DNA of 64,000 bases from JAGSPQ01 sp038206395. GTDB lineage: Bacteria > Myxococcota > Myxococcia > Myxococcales > Myxococcaceae. The DNA is taken from positions 1 through 64,000 of the forward strand of contig JBBRAX010000008.1 of NCBI GenBank assembly GCA_038206395.1. Direction: 5' to 3'. The notes beneath the pieces were generated by a model, which saw only the letters and a program-made list of their open reading frames with translations, was not told the DNA's origin and did not search any database. A program made the position numbers and the translations under genes. Shown piece by piece: positions 16,504-24,457 of the stretch (the stretch's first letter is position 1; every line of letters starts with the position of its first letter).

Positions 16504-18834
16504 TCAGGCCAGTAACAACTCGAGGGCCGCCGCCGCCGTTTGATCGCCACGAAGCGCGTCGAGCCGCACCGAATAGCCCACGCCCTGCGCTTCGAGCAGG
16601 CCGCACAGCCGCGCCGTCAAGCCGCGCGCCGGCTCCAGCGGAGTCTCGGGCAGCACCACCACCAGCACCCCATTGCCGAGGTGGCCGAGCACGTCGGGTG
16701 TGCGCAGCTCGTTACGGACGATGGCCGCGCACGCCGCCGTTTTTTCCTTTGGCGGAATCGTCGGCGTCAGCACCGCGATGGTGAGCGGGCGGTCATAGCG
16801 TTTGGATCGCGACAGCTCCTCTTCGAGGCGGGTGATGACTCCGAGCTGGTCGAACAAGCCGGTGGTCGGATCATTTCCGGGCTGAACCTGGTGCGCGATC
16901 GCCGCGGTCGGCCGTGAACGCCGGCTGATCGCCGACTTCACGCGGTTCAAGAGTTCGCCCGGGTCGAAAGAGCGGGGCATCACGTCCAGGGCCCCGACGT
17001 CCAGCGCGCGAACCTTCTCGCCCAGGTCTTTGTTTCCCGAGATCACCATCACCGGCAGCTTCGCGGTGCGGGGCCGCTCTCGAAGCGCCCGAATCGTCTG
17101 CAGGCCGTCGAGCTTCGGCAGGAAGAGGTCGACCAGCACCAGGTCGGGCAGCAGCCGCAGCGCCTTCTCGACTGCCTCTTCGCCGTCTTTCGCCACCTCG
17201 ACCCGGTAGTGCCCGCGCAACGACAGCTGGCACAGCTGCAGCTGCTGCGCGTCGTGCTCGGCGATCAACACCATCGGCGCCAGGTGCTCTTCGCGAAGCA
17301 CCTCTTCTTCCGGCTCGAGCGGAAGCGTGAAGACGAAAGCGGTGCCCTTCGGGTTCGCGCGCTCGGCCCAGATTTCCCCGCCGTGCAGCCCGATGAAGTC
17401 GCGGCAGATGGTGAGGCCCAGGCCCGTGCGTGCGTAGCGATCGAACACGTGCGGCAGCTGCACGTCGGGAATTCCGACGCCGTCGTCTTCGACCACCACC
17501 TTCACGCCCGCGCCATCGACCTGCCGCGTCGGCGTGCACCGCACCAGCACCCGGGTCGCGCCCTTCGCGTGCGCCAGCGCGTTGGTGATCAGGTTCTGGA
17601 GCACCTGCCGCAGCTTGAGCTCGTCGCCCAGCACGTCGACCGACATCGGCACTTCGGCCTGCAGCACGACGTCGTGTTCCTGCGCGAGGATCTGCAGCTC
17701 TTCCACCGTCTCTTTGCAGACCTGCGACAGATCGCAGATGCCGCGATCGAGCCGCAGCGGGCGGCCGTCGGTGCGCGCCTTGTCGAGAAGGCTTTCGACC
17801 AGACCGAGGATCTTCTTCCCCATGCGCACCGTCGTCTCGACCGACGGGCGTTGCGTGTCGTGGAGCTCTTTGCTGTCGAGCAGCAGCCGCCCATGGCCCA
17901 GCAGCACGTTCAGCGGCGCGCGCACGTCGTGGCTCACCAACGCCAGCATCTCGTCTTTCAGCTTGTCGGCTGCCTTCAGGCGCCGGTTCGCATCGGCGAG
18001 CTCGCGGTAGCGGTCGAGGTACGCCGACTCGAGCGCGCTGCGCTGGCCCTGCAGCGAGTCGTAGAGCCGGGTGTTGCGCACCGATCGCGAGACGGCGCCC
18101 GCGACCGCGGCGATGAATTCCCGCTCGTCGTTCGACCAGCCGCCCGCTTCGCGCCGCAGCAGAAACGCGCCAGCCACCTCGTCAGAGTCGGCAAGCGGCT
18201 GGACGAGCGTCGCGTCGGCCTGCGTGGCGGTGCGGGTGGCGACCGCGTTTCGCATCGCGGGAGACAGCGCGAGATCCACCGAAGTCTGGCTACCAGTGAC
18301 GGGGTCGAGCAGGCGCGACTGCACGGGCGGCCCGTCATCGAACATCAGCACCGACACCTGCTCGCAGGGCAGCACCTCTTTGAGGCGAAGCGCGGTGCGA
18401 ACCAGCAGCTGTTCGGCGTCGCGCGAGTCGCAGGCCAGCTGCGTGATCTCGAGCAGCACCTCGAGCCGGTGCCGCGACAGCGCTTCTTTCGCGATCAGAT
18501 CTCGCGCGCGCAGCGCCGTCACCAGCTTGCGTTCGAGCGCCGCGTCCGACCGCGCAATGCCGTCGACCTCGAGGCCGGGCGCGACCTTTCCCGACTGCGC
18601 GTCGGCGAGGAAAGGCACCGTGCGCAGCTGCGGCCGCTGCTTCAGCTTCGCGACCGTCTGGTGCGCCTGGCTCCACGGGCCCGTCAGCACCACCGCATCG
18701 GGCTGCAGCGCGTCGGCGGCAGGCACCGCCTGGGCGGGGGTCGCCGCCACGCAGACATAGCCCCTGGCTTCCAGGCGGCGAACCACCTGGGCAGCAGGGC
18801 GGCCGCCAACGACGAGGATGCGAAGCGCTGACAC
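16504..18834 (-). CDS. Hybrid histidine kinase with degenerate receiver and degenerate GGDEF domain
   Basis: This is a 776-residue cytoplasmic signalling protein. Residues 1 to 115 form a receiver-like domain lacking the phospho-Asp (AVVLTG). A GAF-like domain covers about 120 to 255. The HisKA box SHDVRAPLN has phospho-His at 302. The ATPase domain (about 400 to 505) has NLITNALAHA, DDGVGIPD and GLGLTICRDF. A true receiver follows, with phospho-Asp at 569 in LVLVDLFLP and Lys602. The last 120 residues look like a GGDEF domain (start DPTTGLFD, middle SKRYDRPLTIAVL), but the active-site loop reads LGNGV, so it should not make c-di-GMP. The start is GTG at 18834. No output regulator lies nearby. 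Confidence 0.9.
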   Translation of the reverse strand: MSALRILVVGGRPAAQVVRRLEARGYVCVAATPAQAVPAADALQPDAVVLTGPWSQAHQTVAKLKQRPQLRTVPFLADAQSGKVAPGLEVDGIARSDAALERKLVTALRARDLIAKEALSRHRLEVLLEITQLACDSRDAEQLLVRTALRLKEVLPCEQVSVLMFDDGPPVQSRLLDPVTGSQTSVDLALSPAMRNAVATRTATQADATLVQPLADSDEVAGAFLLRREAGGWSNDEREFIAAVAGAVSRSVRNTRLYDSLQGQRSALESAYLDRYRELADANRRLKAADKLKDEMLALVSHDVRAPLNVLLGHGRLLLDSKELHDTQRPSVETTVRMGKKILGLVESLLDKARTDGRPLRLDRGICDLSQVCKETVEELQILAQEHDVVLQAEVPMSVDVLGDELKLRQVLQNLITNALAHAKGATRVLVRCTPTRQVDGAGVKVVVEDDGVGIPDVQLPHVFDRYARTGLGLTICRDFIGLHGGEIWAERANPKGTAFVFTLPLEPEEEVLREEHLAPMVLIAEHDAQQLQLCQLSLRGHYRVEVAKDGEEAVEKALRLLPDLVLVDLFLPKLDGLQTIRALRERPRTAKLPVMVISGNKDLGEKVRALDVGALDVMPRSFDPGELLNRVKSAISRRSRPTAAIAHQVQPGNDPTTGLFDQLGVITRLEEELSRSKRYDRPLTIAVLTPTIPPKEKTAACAAIVRNELRTPDVLGHLGNGVLVVVLPETPLEPARGLTARLCGLLEAQGVGYSVRLDALRGDQTAAAALELLLA

Positions 18835-18845
18835 TTGAGCTGCCC

Positions 18846-18851
18846 ACTATA
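18846..18851 (-). promoter_or_regulatory. Putative -10 element for the histidine kinase gene
   Basis: On the minus strand this reads TATAGT, five of six matches to the sigma-70 -10 consensus. It lies only 11 bases before the GTG at 18834, so transcripts would be nearly leaderless. I see no good -35. Confidence 0.3.
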
Positions 18852-18881
18852 ACGAGCCCGTGCGCGCTTCTGATGCTTCGC

Positions 18882-18887
18882 TATAGT
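18882..18887 (+). promoter_or_regulatory. Putative -10 element for the OmpA-type gene
   Basis: On the plus strand this reads TATAGT, placed 33 bases before the ATG at 18921. It mirrors the identical hexamer on the opposite strand 30 bases away, giving a divergent promoter arrangement. No clear -35 is visible. The ATG also lacks a clear Shine-Dalgarno. Confidence 0.35.
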
Positions 18888-18920
18888 GCGCGCGCTTCGC
18901 CTTCACCTACACGAGACTTC

Positions 18921-21197
18921 ATGCGCTTACTCTCTGCTCTCGTCGGCCTTTTGCTGCCCCTCACTGCCGCAGCGCAGAACGAGTGGTCCAACTTCCCGTC
19001 GGCCCCGCCCTCTTCCCGGCCGGTGGTCGATGCGGGCACGCCGGCTTCCGCTCCCATTGCACGTCCCGCCCCGGCCCTTGCGCCTGCCCCGGTCGCCGCG
19101 CCGCCTGCTCCTGCGCGGAACACGACGCCCGACATCGCGCCCGCCCCGTCGCGCGACAACTTCGACCCGACTGCGAAGGCCCGCACCGAAGAAAGGCTGC
19201 GCGCCGCCGAACGCGGTGAGCCGATTCCAGTCAACCCACAGCCTGGCACCGCCAACGTCACCGGCAAGCCGGCCCCTGACGCCGACAAGCTGCCGATCGT
19301 CTCGAAGAAAGAAGAGTACCTGGCCGGCACCGAGCCCCACAGCGACGGCACGTGGAACAACGACCTGCTGGATCCGGCAAACTCGCGGATCGCGGTCGGC
19401 AGCGTCGGTGTCAGCCTGCTCCACGTCTCGAGCGCCCGCCTCGGGCCGCAGGGAATCCTTCGGTTCTCGATGCTCGGCGAGTACTTCAACCAGTCCGACT
19501 TTCCAGTGCTGAACGCGATCAACATCCGTTCGGCCGGCACCTTCGGCGTCTCTTTTCAGCCGTTCAGCTGGGGCGAGCTCTTCATTGGCTACGCCGCGGC
19601 TGCGAACACGAACAACCGCACTGCCCCGAACCTGATTCAGGCGCTGGGAGACTTGAACATCGGGATCAAGGCGTCGCGCGAGTTCGTGAAGGGCCTCTGG
19701 GCAGGCGCCGAGGTGCGCATGCTCACCTTCTCGGCCGTCGGCAACCAGTCAGTCGACCGTTGGGCGGTGGGCGTGAAGCCGCAGATCATCGCCGCTTATG
19801 ACTTCCGCGCGATCACCCCGAAGCTGCCGGCGCTCCTCCACCTGAACCTTGGCTTCACGATCGACAACAGCGGCCAGCTGCTCAGCACCAGCAAGCCGAA
19901 CGCGTCGGAAGAGTTCGCGCTGAGCCTCAACCGGTACAACCGCTTCAACCTGGGCGTCGGCCTCGAGGTGCCACTGCCGTGGGTCTCGCCTTTCCTCGAG
20001 TACCAGCTGGGGCTGCCGCTGGGCGTGCCGGGCGGCCAGCTCGACGGCCCGAACGCGGCGAAGGTCGAGATCACTGCCGCGATGCCACAGACGCTGGGCC
20101 TCGGGCTCAAGGTGACGGCGGTGAAAGATCTGACCTTCATCCTGGGTGTCGACATCGGCCTCATCCGCTCGGTCGGCCTCGGCGTGCCGGCCACCCCGCC
20201 CTGGAACTTCCTCCTCGGCGCGTCTTTCAACATCGACCCCTTCCAGCGCGGCGAAACGAAGCTCGTCGAGACGATTCGTGAGCGCACGCTCGAGAAGAAG
20301 GTCGCCGCGGCCCCGAAGACGGGCAAGGTCGAAGGCACCGTGCTCGACGCCGAGACGAAGAAGCCGATTCCGGGCGTCATCGTCGCGATGGTCGGCGCAG
20401 GGCTTCCTCCGGTCGCCTCCGACGCGCCCAGCGGCAAGTTCATCACCCACGAGCTGCCCGCCGGGCCGGTGAAGCTGCACGCCTCGCGCGATGGCTACAA
20501 AGAGATGGACCAGGAACTGAAGCTCGAGTCCGGCAAGAACGCGAAGATCGAGATCCTGCTGCAGTCGGAAGTGAAGAAGGGCGTGTTCGACCTCACGGTG
20601 ACGTCGAAGAAGAAACCCATCAATTCCACCGTTGCTTTCCTCGGGGGCCCGACGCCGCAGACGGCCGGCACCAGCGAAGCGAACCCGGCGCCCGTAAAGG
20701 TCGAGACCCCGGCCGGCACCTACACCGTCAACGTCACCGCGCCCGGCTACCTGGCGCAGACCCGCGAAGTGCAGATTCCGGCCGGCGGCCTGATGGCGCT
20801 GACCTTCGACCTCACGCCTGCTCCGAAGAAGATTCTCGTCGTCTTCAAGGACGACAAGATCGAGATCCTTCAGCAGGTTCACTTCGAGTTCGGCAAGGCC
20901 ACGATTCTCGGCGACAGCTTCTCGCTGCTCGACCAGGTCGTCGACGCGATCATCGCGAACAACGTCAAACGCATCAAAGTCGAGGGCCACACCGACAATA
21001 AGGGTGGGAAGGAAAAGAACCAGAAGCTCTCGGAAGATCGGGCCCGCTCGGTCGCGGACTACCTCATCTCCCGGGGCATCGATAAATCGCGGCTGGAGTC
21101 AGTAGGCTTCGGAGACACCAGGCCGGTCGCCCCGAACTTGACGGCCAAAGGCAGAGAGCTGAACCGCCGGGTCGAGTTCATCGTCGTCGAGAGGTAA
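18921..21197 (+). CDS. OmpA-family outer membrane protein with carboxypeptidase-regulatory-like domain, 758 aa
   Basis: A signal peptide (MRLLSALVGLLLPLTAAAQ) is followed by a Pro/Ala-rich segment to about residue 100. Next comes a beta-strand-rich region of about 300 residues that probably forms an outer-membrane barrel, then a carboxypeptidase-regulatory-like fold (GKVEGTVLDAETKKPIPG). The C-terminal OmpA/MotB domain binds peptidoglycan: VHFEFGKATI, KVEGHTDNKG, LSEDRARSVADYL, RLESVGFGDTRP and NRRVEF. The protein would tie the outer membrane to the cell wall. The frame is open from 18873, but ATG at 18921 gives the signal peptide. The following lipoprotein gene starts 3 bases after its stop. 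Confidence 0.9.
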   Translation: MRLLSALVGLLLPLTAAAQNEWSNFPSAPPSSRPVVDAGTPASAPIARPAPALAPAPVAAPPAPARNTTPDIAPAPSRDNFDPTAKARTEERLRAAERGEPIPVNPQPGTANVTGKPAPDADKLPIVSKKEEYLAGTEPHSDGTWNNDLLDPANSRIAVGSVGVSLLHVSSARLGPQGILRFSMLGEYFNQSDFPVLNAINIRSAGTFGVSFQPFSWGELFIGYAAAANTNNRTAPNLIQALGDLNIGIKASREFVKGLWAGAEVRMLTFSAVGNQSVDRWAVGVKPQIIAAYDFRAITPKLPALLHLNLGFTIDNSGQLLSTSKPNASEEFALSLNRYNRFNLGVGLEVPLPWVSPFLEYQLGLPLGVPGGQLDGPNAAKVEITAAMPQTLGLGLKVTAVKDLTFILGVDIGLIRSVGLGVPATPPWNFLLGASFNIDPFQRGETKLVETIRERTLEKKVAAAPKTGKVEGTVLDAETKKPIPGVIVAMVGAGLPPVASDAPSGKFITHELPAGPVKLHASRDGYKEMDQELKLESGKNAKIEILLQSEVKKGVFDLTVTSKKKPINSTVAFLGGPTPQTAGTSEANPAPVKVETPAGTYTVNVTAPGYLAQTREVQIPAGGLMALTFDLTPAPKKILVVFKDDKIEILQQVHFEFGKATILGDSFSLLDQVVDAIIANNVKRIKVEGHTDNKGGKEKNQKLSEDRARSVADYLISRGIDKSRLESVGFGDTRPVAPNLTAKGRELNRRVEFIVVER

Positions 21198-21200
21198 CCG

Positions 21201-22853
21201 ATGTCCACAAAGTCTCTGGCGGTTCCGCGGTGGGCGCTGCTGCTCGCCACGGTGTCTTTCTGCGCGGCGTGCTCGTCGAATTCGGCTTCGGCAGGTGGCG
21301 GCGGGGGGGGGATGAAAGATCCTCCCCAGGTCTTCCTCACCTCGAACGACGCGGTGGTCTACGCACCGACGCTGAAGCTTCGCGCCCAGGTGTCGGGCTG
21401 CACGAAAGTCGTCGGCGTCGAGATTCTTCAAGGCACGCGGCGGCTGATCACTTTCGACAACCCGAAGGTGCCTTTCGACTTTGACCTGCAGCCTTCGCTG
21501 TTCGACCCGCTGTACCAGACGGCTGGAATCGCGGCGAACCTGAACCTCGTCGCGCGCGGGGTGTGTGACGACGGCCGCGAGGGGAAGTCGCTGGGCCTGA
21601 CCTTGCAATACCTGCCCGTCGAGTCTGTCGTGGGCCCGGTGGCGCCCAACGCGAGCGCCCTGCCCGACGCGTTCATCGCCGAAGGCGGCACGGGCGGCGT
21701 GCCCACCACCTTCATCGGCTGCGTCGGCCTTTCCACCGGCAAGACGACGATCGCGCGCTTCGACACGATGGGCAATGCGGTCAGCTTCAACCCCTCGCCG
21801 CCCCTCAACTGCTCGTACGACTCCACGATCAGCGAGAAGAACGCCGCCACGGGGATTCGCTGGTTGCTCGAGCCGAATGTCGGGCTCTACTCGTTCGACT
21901 CCAGCCCGACCGCCGACCTCAACATCAAGCGGTCGTTCACCGGACGCGAGGTGCGATTTCTTGGCGTGGGACCTGATGGCGACGCGTTGACGTGGGACTC
22001 GAAGGCGATGCCGGTGCCGTTGCTTTACCGCGTGTCCCGAGAGCCCAGCGGAATCAGTTACCAGACCGAGATGAACGGAATCATGATCGGAAACCCAGTG
22101 GTGAGCCAGGGCGAGATCCGCGTCGTTTCCTGGGTCGGCTCGCTGGGCGTCTTCAGCGGCCAGATCACCGTCAGCCGATTCAACTACGCCAATGGCGTGA
22201 AGCTCTCGGAAGTGACGGTGGCCACGATCGAGTTCGGTGAGTTCAACACCCCGAAGCTTCCGACCGCGATCTTCAGCGCCGACGGCAAGATCGTCTATTT
22301 CTCGTACCAGAACGTCACCACCGGCATGCGCACCACCTCGGGCGTCGCCGCGTGCGCCAGCGACAGCGCGACGGGCTGCCTCTCGGGCGGCGCCGGCAGC
22401 TGGTTCAGCCCCACCCTCGACACCGTCGTCGAGGCCGCGATTCCCTTCGCCAACGGCACGATGATCGCCGCCGTCGGAGCGAAAAAGACCTACTTCCTCA
22501 ACGCCACCAACGGGCAGATCATCAACGTCTTCAACTTCCCGATCAAACCCAGCGGGAGCATGCAGACGTTCACCGCGCAGCAGGGAAACCTCTCTGACTT
22601 CTACATTCTCAACGGGGCGAGCAACGCGAAGTACCCGACCGAGATCATCGCGATCGACAACCCCGCCTCGGGTGAGCTCTGGCGCCTGACGCTGGGCGGC
22701 GGCGGGCAGACGCCGCTCAACGCCCTGAACGTCGCCGTCGACGACGGCAACAACGCCTGGCTGCGCGTCGGCCCGAACCTGGTGAAGCCGAGCACGCTCA
22801 ACCAGTACCGCACCCGGAAAGGCGCCAACCTTCCGCCCGACGGCGGCGAGTAG
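21201..22853 (+). CDS. Large lipoprotein, beta-propeller-like, 550 aa
   Basis: The signal ends in a lipobox (ATVSFCAAC, cleaved before Cys at about residue 24) followed by Ser/Ala and a Gly run encoded by nine consecutive G at 21303-21311. The mature part is a beta-rich, Gly/Thr/Asn-rich protein with recurring segments such as FSADGKIVYFSYQN and NGTMIAAVGAKKTYFLNATNG, suggestive of a propeller, but I do not recognise a family. It follows the OmpA-type gene by 3 bases and probably works with it at the outer membrane. Its stop abuts the stop of the convergent gene with no spacer. Confidence 0.8.
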   Translation: MSTKSLAVPRWALLLATVSFCAACSSNSASAGGGGGGMKDPPQVFLTSNDAVVYAPTLKLRAQVSGCTKVVGVEILQGTRRLITFDNPKVPFDFDLQPSLFDPLYQTAGIAANLNLVARGVCDDGREGKSLGLTLQYLPVESVVGPVAPNASALPDAFIAEGGTGGVPTTFIGCVGLSTGKTTIARFDTMGNAVSFNPSPPLNCSYDSTISEKNAATGIRWLLEPNVGLYSFDSSPTADLNIKRSFTGREVRFLGVGPDGDALTWDSKAMPVPLLYRVSREPSGISYQTEMNGIMIGNPVVSQGEIRVVSWVGSLGVFSGQITVSRFNYANGVKLSEVTVATIEFGEFNTPKLPTAIFSADGKIVYFSYQNVTTGMRTTSGVAACASDSATGCLSGGAGSWFSPTLDTVVEAAIPFANGTMIAAVGAKKTYFLNATNGQIINVFNFPIKPSGSMQTFTAQQGNLSDFYILNGASNAKYPTEIIAIDNPASGELWRLTLGGGGQTPLNALNVAVDDGNNAWLRVGPNLVKPSTLNQYRTRKGANLPPDGGE

Positions 22854-23723
22854 CTACTTTCGCGACCGCGCGACCTGCGCGGCCAGGTACGAGTCGGTGA
22901 TCTCCCGCACGAGCGCGAAATGCTCGTCGGACGAACGCACCTCGCGCATCGCCTGCTGAAGCCACGCCGCCGAGGCATCACGAACCGTCGGCACCGGGCG
23001 GCCCGCGTCCAGCTGCAGCTGGCCCGACACGCCCGCGATCGCCTGGCCTTGCAGCGAGAACCCGTTGTCGACGGTGCCAGTCAACCCGCCGTTGGCCCTC
23101 CGCTCGACCGCGACGAAGCCTGCTTCGTCGACCTCGAACCAGAGCCCGACCCGGAAGTCTTCCCCGCCCAGCACGGGCAGCGGCAGCAGCGCGCGCACGA
23201 ACCGCCGGGCCTCGAGCCGCGCGAAGTTTTCGTTGATCTGCCGTTCGCCCCTGGGCACCGCGAGCAGCGCGTCGGGCAACCGGAAGCTGAAGTCGAGCGC
23301 TTGGCGCATCGCCTCGGTCGGCCCCGCGAGGTGAATCGCCGCGTCGGGCTGGTTGAAGAGCAGGACGTCGATGAGCGCGAACATCGCGGCGAGCGCCTTC
23401 GGATCTGTCACCACGCCCGGACGCATCGACTGCAGCAGCGCCGGGTCGACCACCGGCGCCGGCTGGTAGGTCGTCTGCCCACCGGTACCACTGAAGGCCC
23501 ACGCCGCGCATTGCTGTTTCAGCAGCGGCCCGCGCAGCGCGACGAGCAGCCGGCGCTGGCCCTCGCGGTGCACGAAAGCCGCCTCGAAGAAGTGCAGGCC
23601 CAGAGGGCCATTGAGCTCGCCCGCGAACCAGGGCAAGCGCTGCCTGCAGCCACAGGGACACTCGCGGCGCTCGCGGGTCGTGAGCTGCATTCGATACGTG
23701 CGGCGGAAGTCTTCGCTGCTCAC
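22854..23723 (-). CDS. Uncharacterised protein with N-terminal CPCGC motif, 289 aa
   Basis: This soluble protein of 289 residues has an early CPCGC cluster (about residues 22 to 26, in RRECPCGCRQRLPW), possibly a metal site. There is no signal peptide or membrane segment and no family I recognise. The central part is rich in Leu, Ala and Arg with alternating strands and helices. It overlaps tlyA by 4 bases at its start, so it is the last gene of the xseA-xseB-ispA-dxs-tlyA run. The role is unknown. Confidence 0.75.
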   Translation of the reverse strand: MSSEDFRRTYRMQLTTRERRECPCGCRQRLPWFAGELNGPLGLHFFEAAFVHREGQRRLLVALRGPLLKQQCAAWAFSGTGGQTTYQPAPVVDPALLQSMRPGVVTDPKALAAMFALIDVLLFNQPDAAIHLAGPTEAMRQALDFSFRLPDALLAVPRGERQINENFARLEARRFVRALLPLPVLGGEDFRVGLWFEVDEAGFVAVERRANGGLTGTVDNGFSLQGQAIAGVSGQLQLDAGRPVPTVRDASAAWLQQAMREVRSSDEHFALVREITDSYLAAQVARSRK

Positions 23724-24457
23724 TTCGGCCTCCGCGCCACCAACAGCGCCTCGACGTTTCCAGCCGGGCCGGGCACGGAAGAATCAACCCACCCCACCTC
23801 GAGTAGCCCGGCGTTGGCGACGAAGCGGCGCATGTCTTCGATCACTGCCGAACGCGCGGCAGCGTCGCGCACCACCCCGCCCTTCTCGACGTGCGCCAGC
23901 CCGGCTTCGAACTGCGGCTTCACCAGCGCGATCAACAGCCCTCCCGGCTTCAGCTTCGGCAGCACGGCAGGCAGCACGAGCTTCAGCGAGATGAAGCTGA
24001 CGTCGATCACCACCACGTCGACCAACTCGGGCAGATCTTCGTCGGTGAGGTTGCGGGCGTTGACCCGCTCGCGAGAGAGCACGCGCGAGTCCTGGCGGAG
24101 CTTCTCGTGCAGCTGCGCGCGGCCGACGTCGATCGCGTGGACCCGCACCGCGCCTTCCTGCAGCAGGCAGTCGGTGAAGCCGCCGGTGCTGGCGCCAATG
24201 TCCGCGCAGACGGCCCCGCTCACGTCGAGCTTGAAGTGGTCGATGGCCCCTTTGAGCTTCAGGCCACCGCGCGAGACGTACGGCATCACCTCGCCCTTCA
24301 GCCGCAGCTCGATCTCGACCGGCAGTCGCACGCCCGGCTTGTCGACGCGCTGATCGCCAGCCACCACCTGCCCCGCCAGAATCAGCGCCTGCGCGCGCGT
24401 TCGCGACTCAGCGAGGCCACGCTCGACCAGCAGCACGTCGACGCGTTCCTTCTTCAC
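23720..24457 (-). CDS. tlyA: TlyA-type rRNA 2'-O-methyltransferase (hemolysin A family)
   Basis: TlyA-family enzymes methylate ribose 2'-OH groups in rRNA, in some species C1409 of 16S and C1920 of 23S. The N-terminal S4 RNA-binding domain (about 1 to 60; RVDVLLVERGLAESRTRAQ) is followed by a Rossmann methyltransferase. That domain has the SAM motif DIGASTGGFTDCLLQ, and VIDVSFISL and LVKPQFEAG for the K-D-K-E catalytic set. The 245-residue length is normal. GTG at 24457 overlaps the dxs stop by 4 bases; the frame is open further upstream, but that lies inside dxs. Its place after dxs is widely conserved. Confidence 0.93.
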   Translation of the reverse strand: MKKERVDVLLVERGLAESRTRAQALILAGQVVAGDQRVDKPGVRLPVEIELRLKGEVMPYVSRGGLKLKGAIDHFKLDVSGAVCADIGASTGGFTDCLLQEGAVRVHAIDVGRAQLHEKLRQDSRVLSRERVNARNLTDEDLPELVDVVVIDVSFISLKLVLPAVLPKLKPGGLLIALVKPQFEAGLAHVEKGGVVRDAAARSAVIEDMRRFVANAGLLEVGWVDSSVPGPAGNVEALLVARRPK

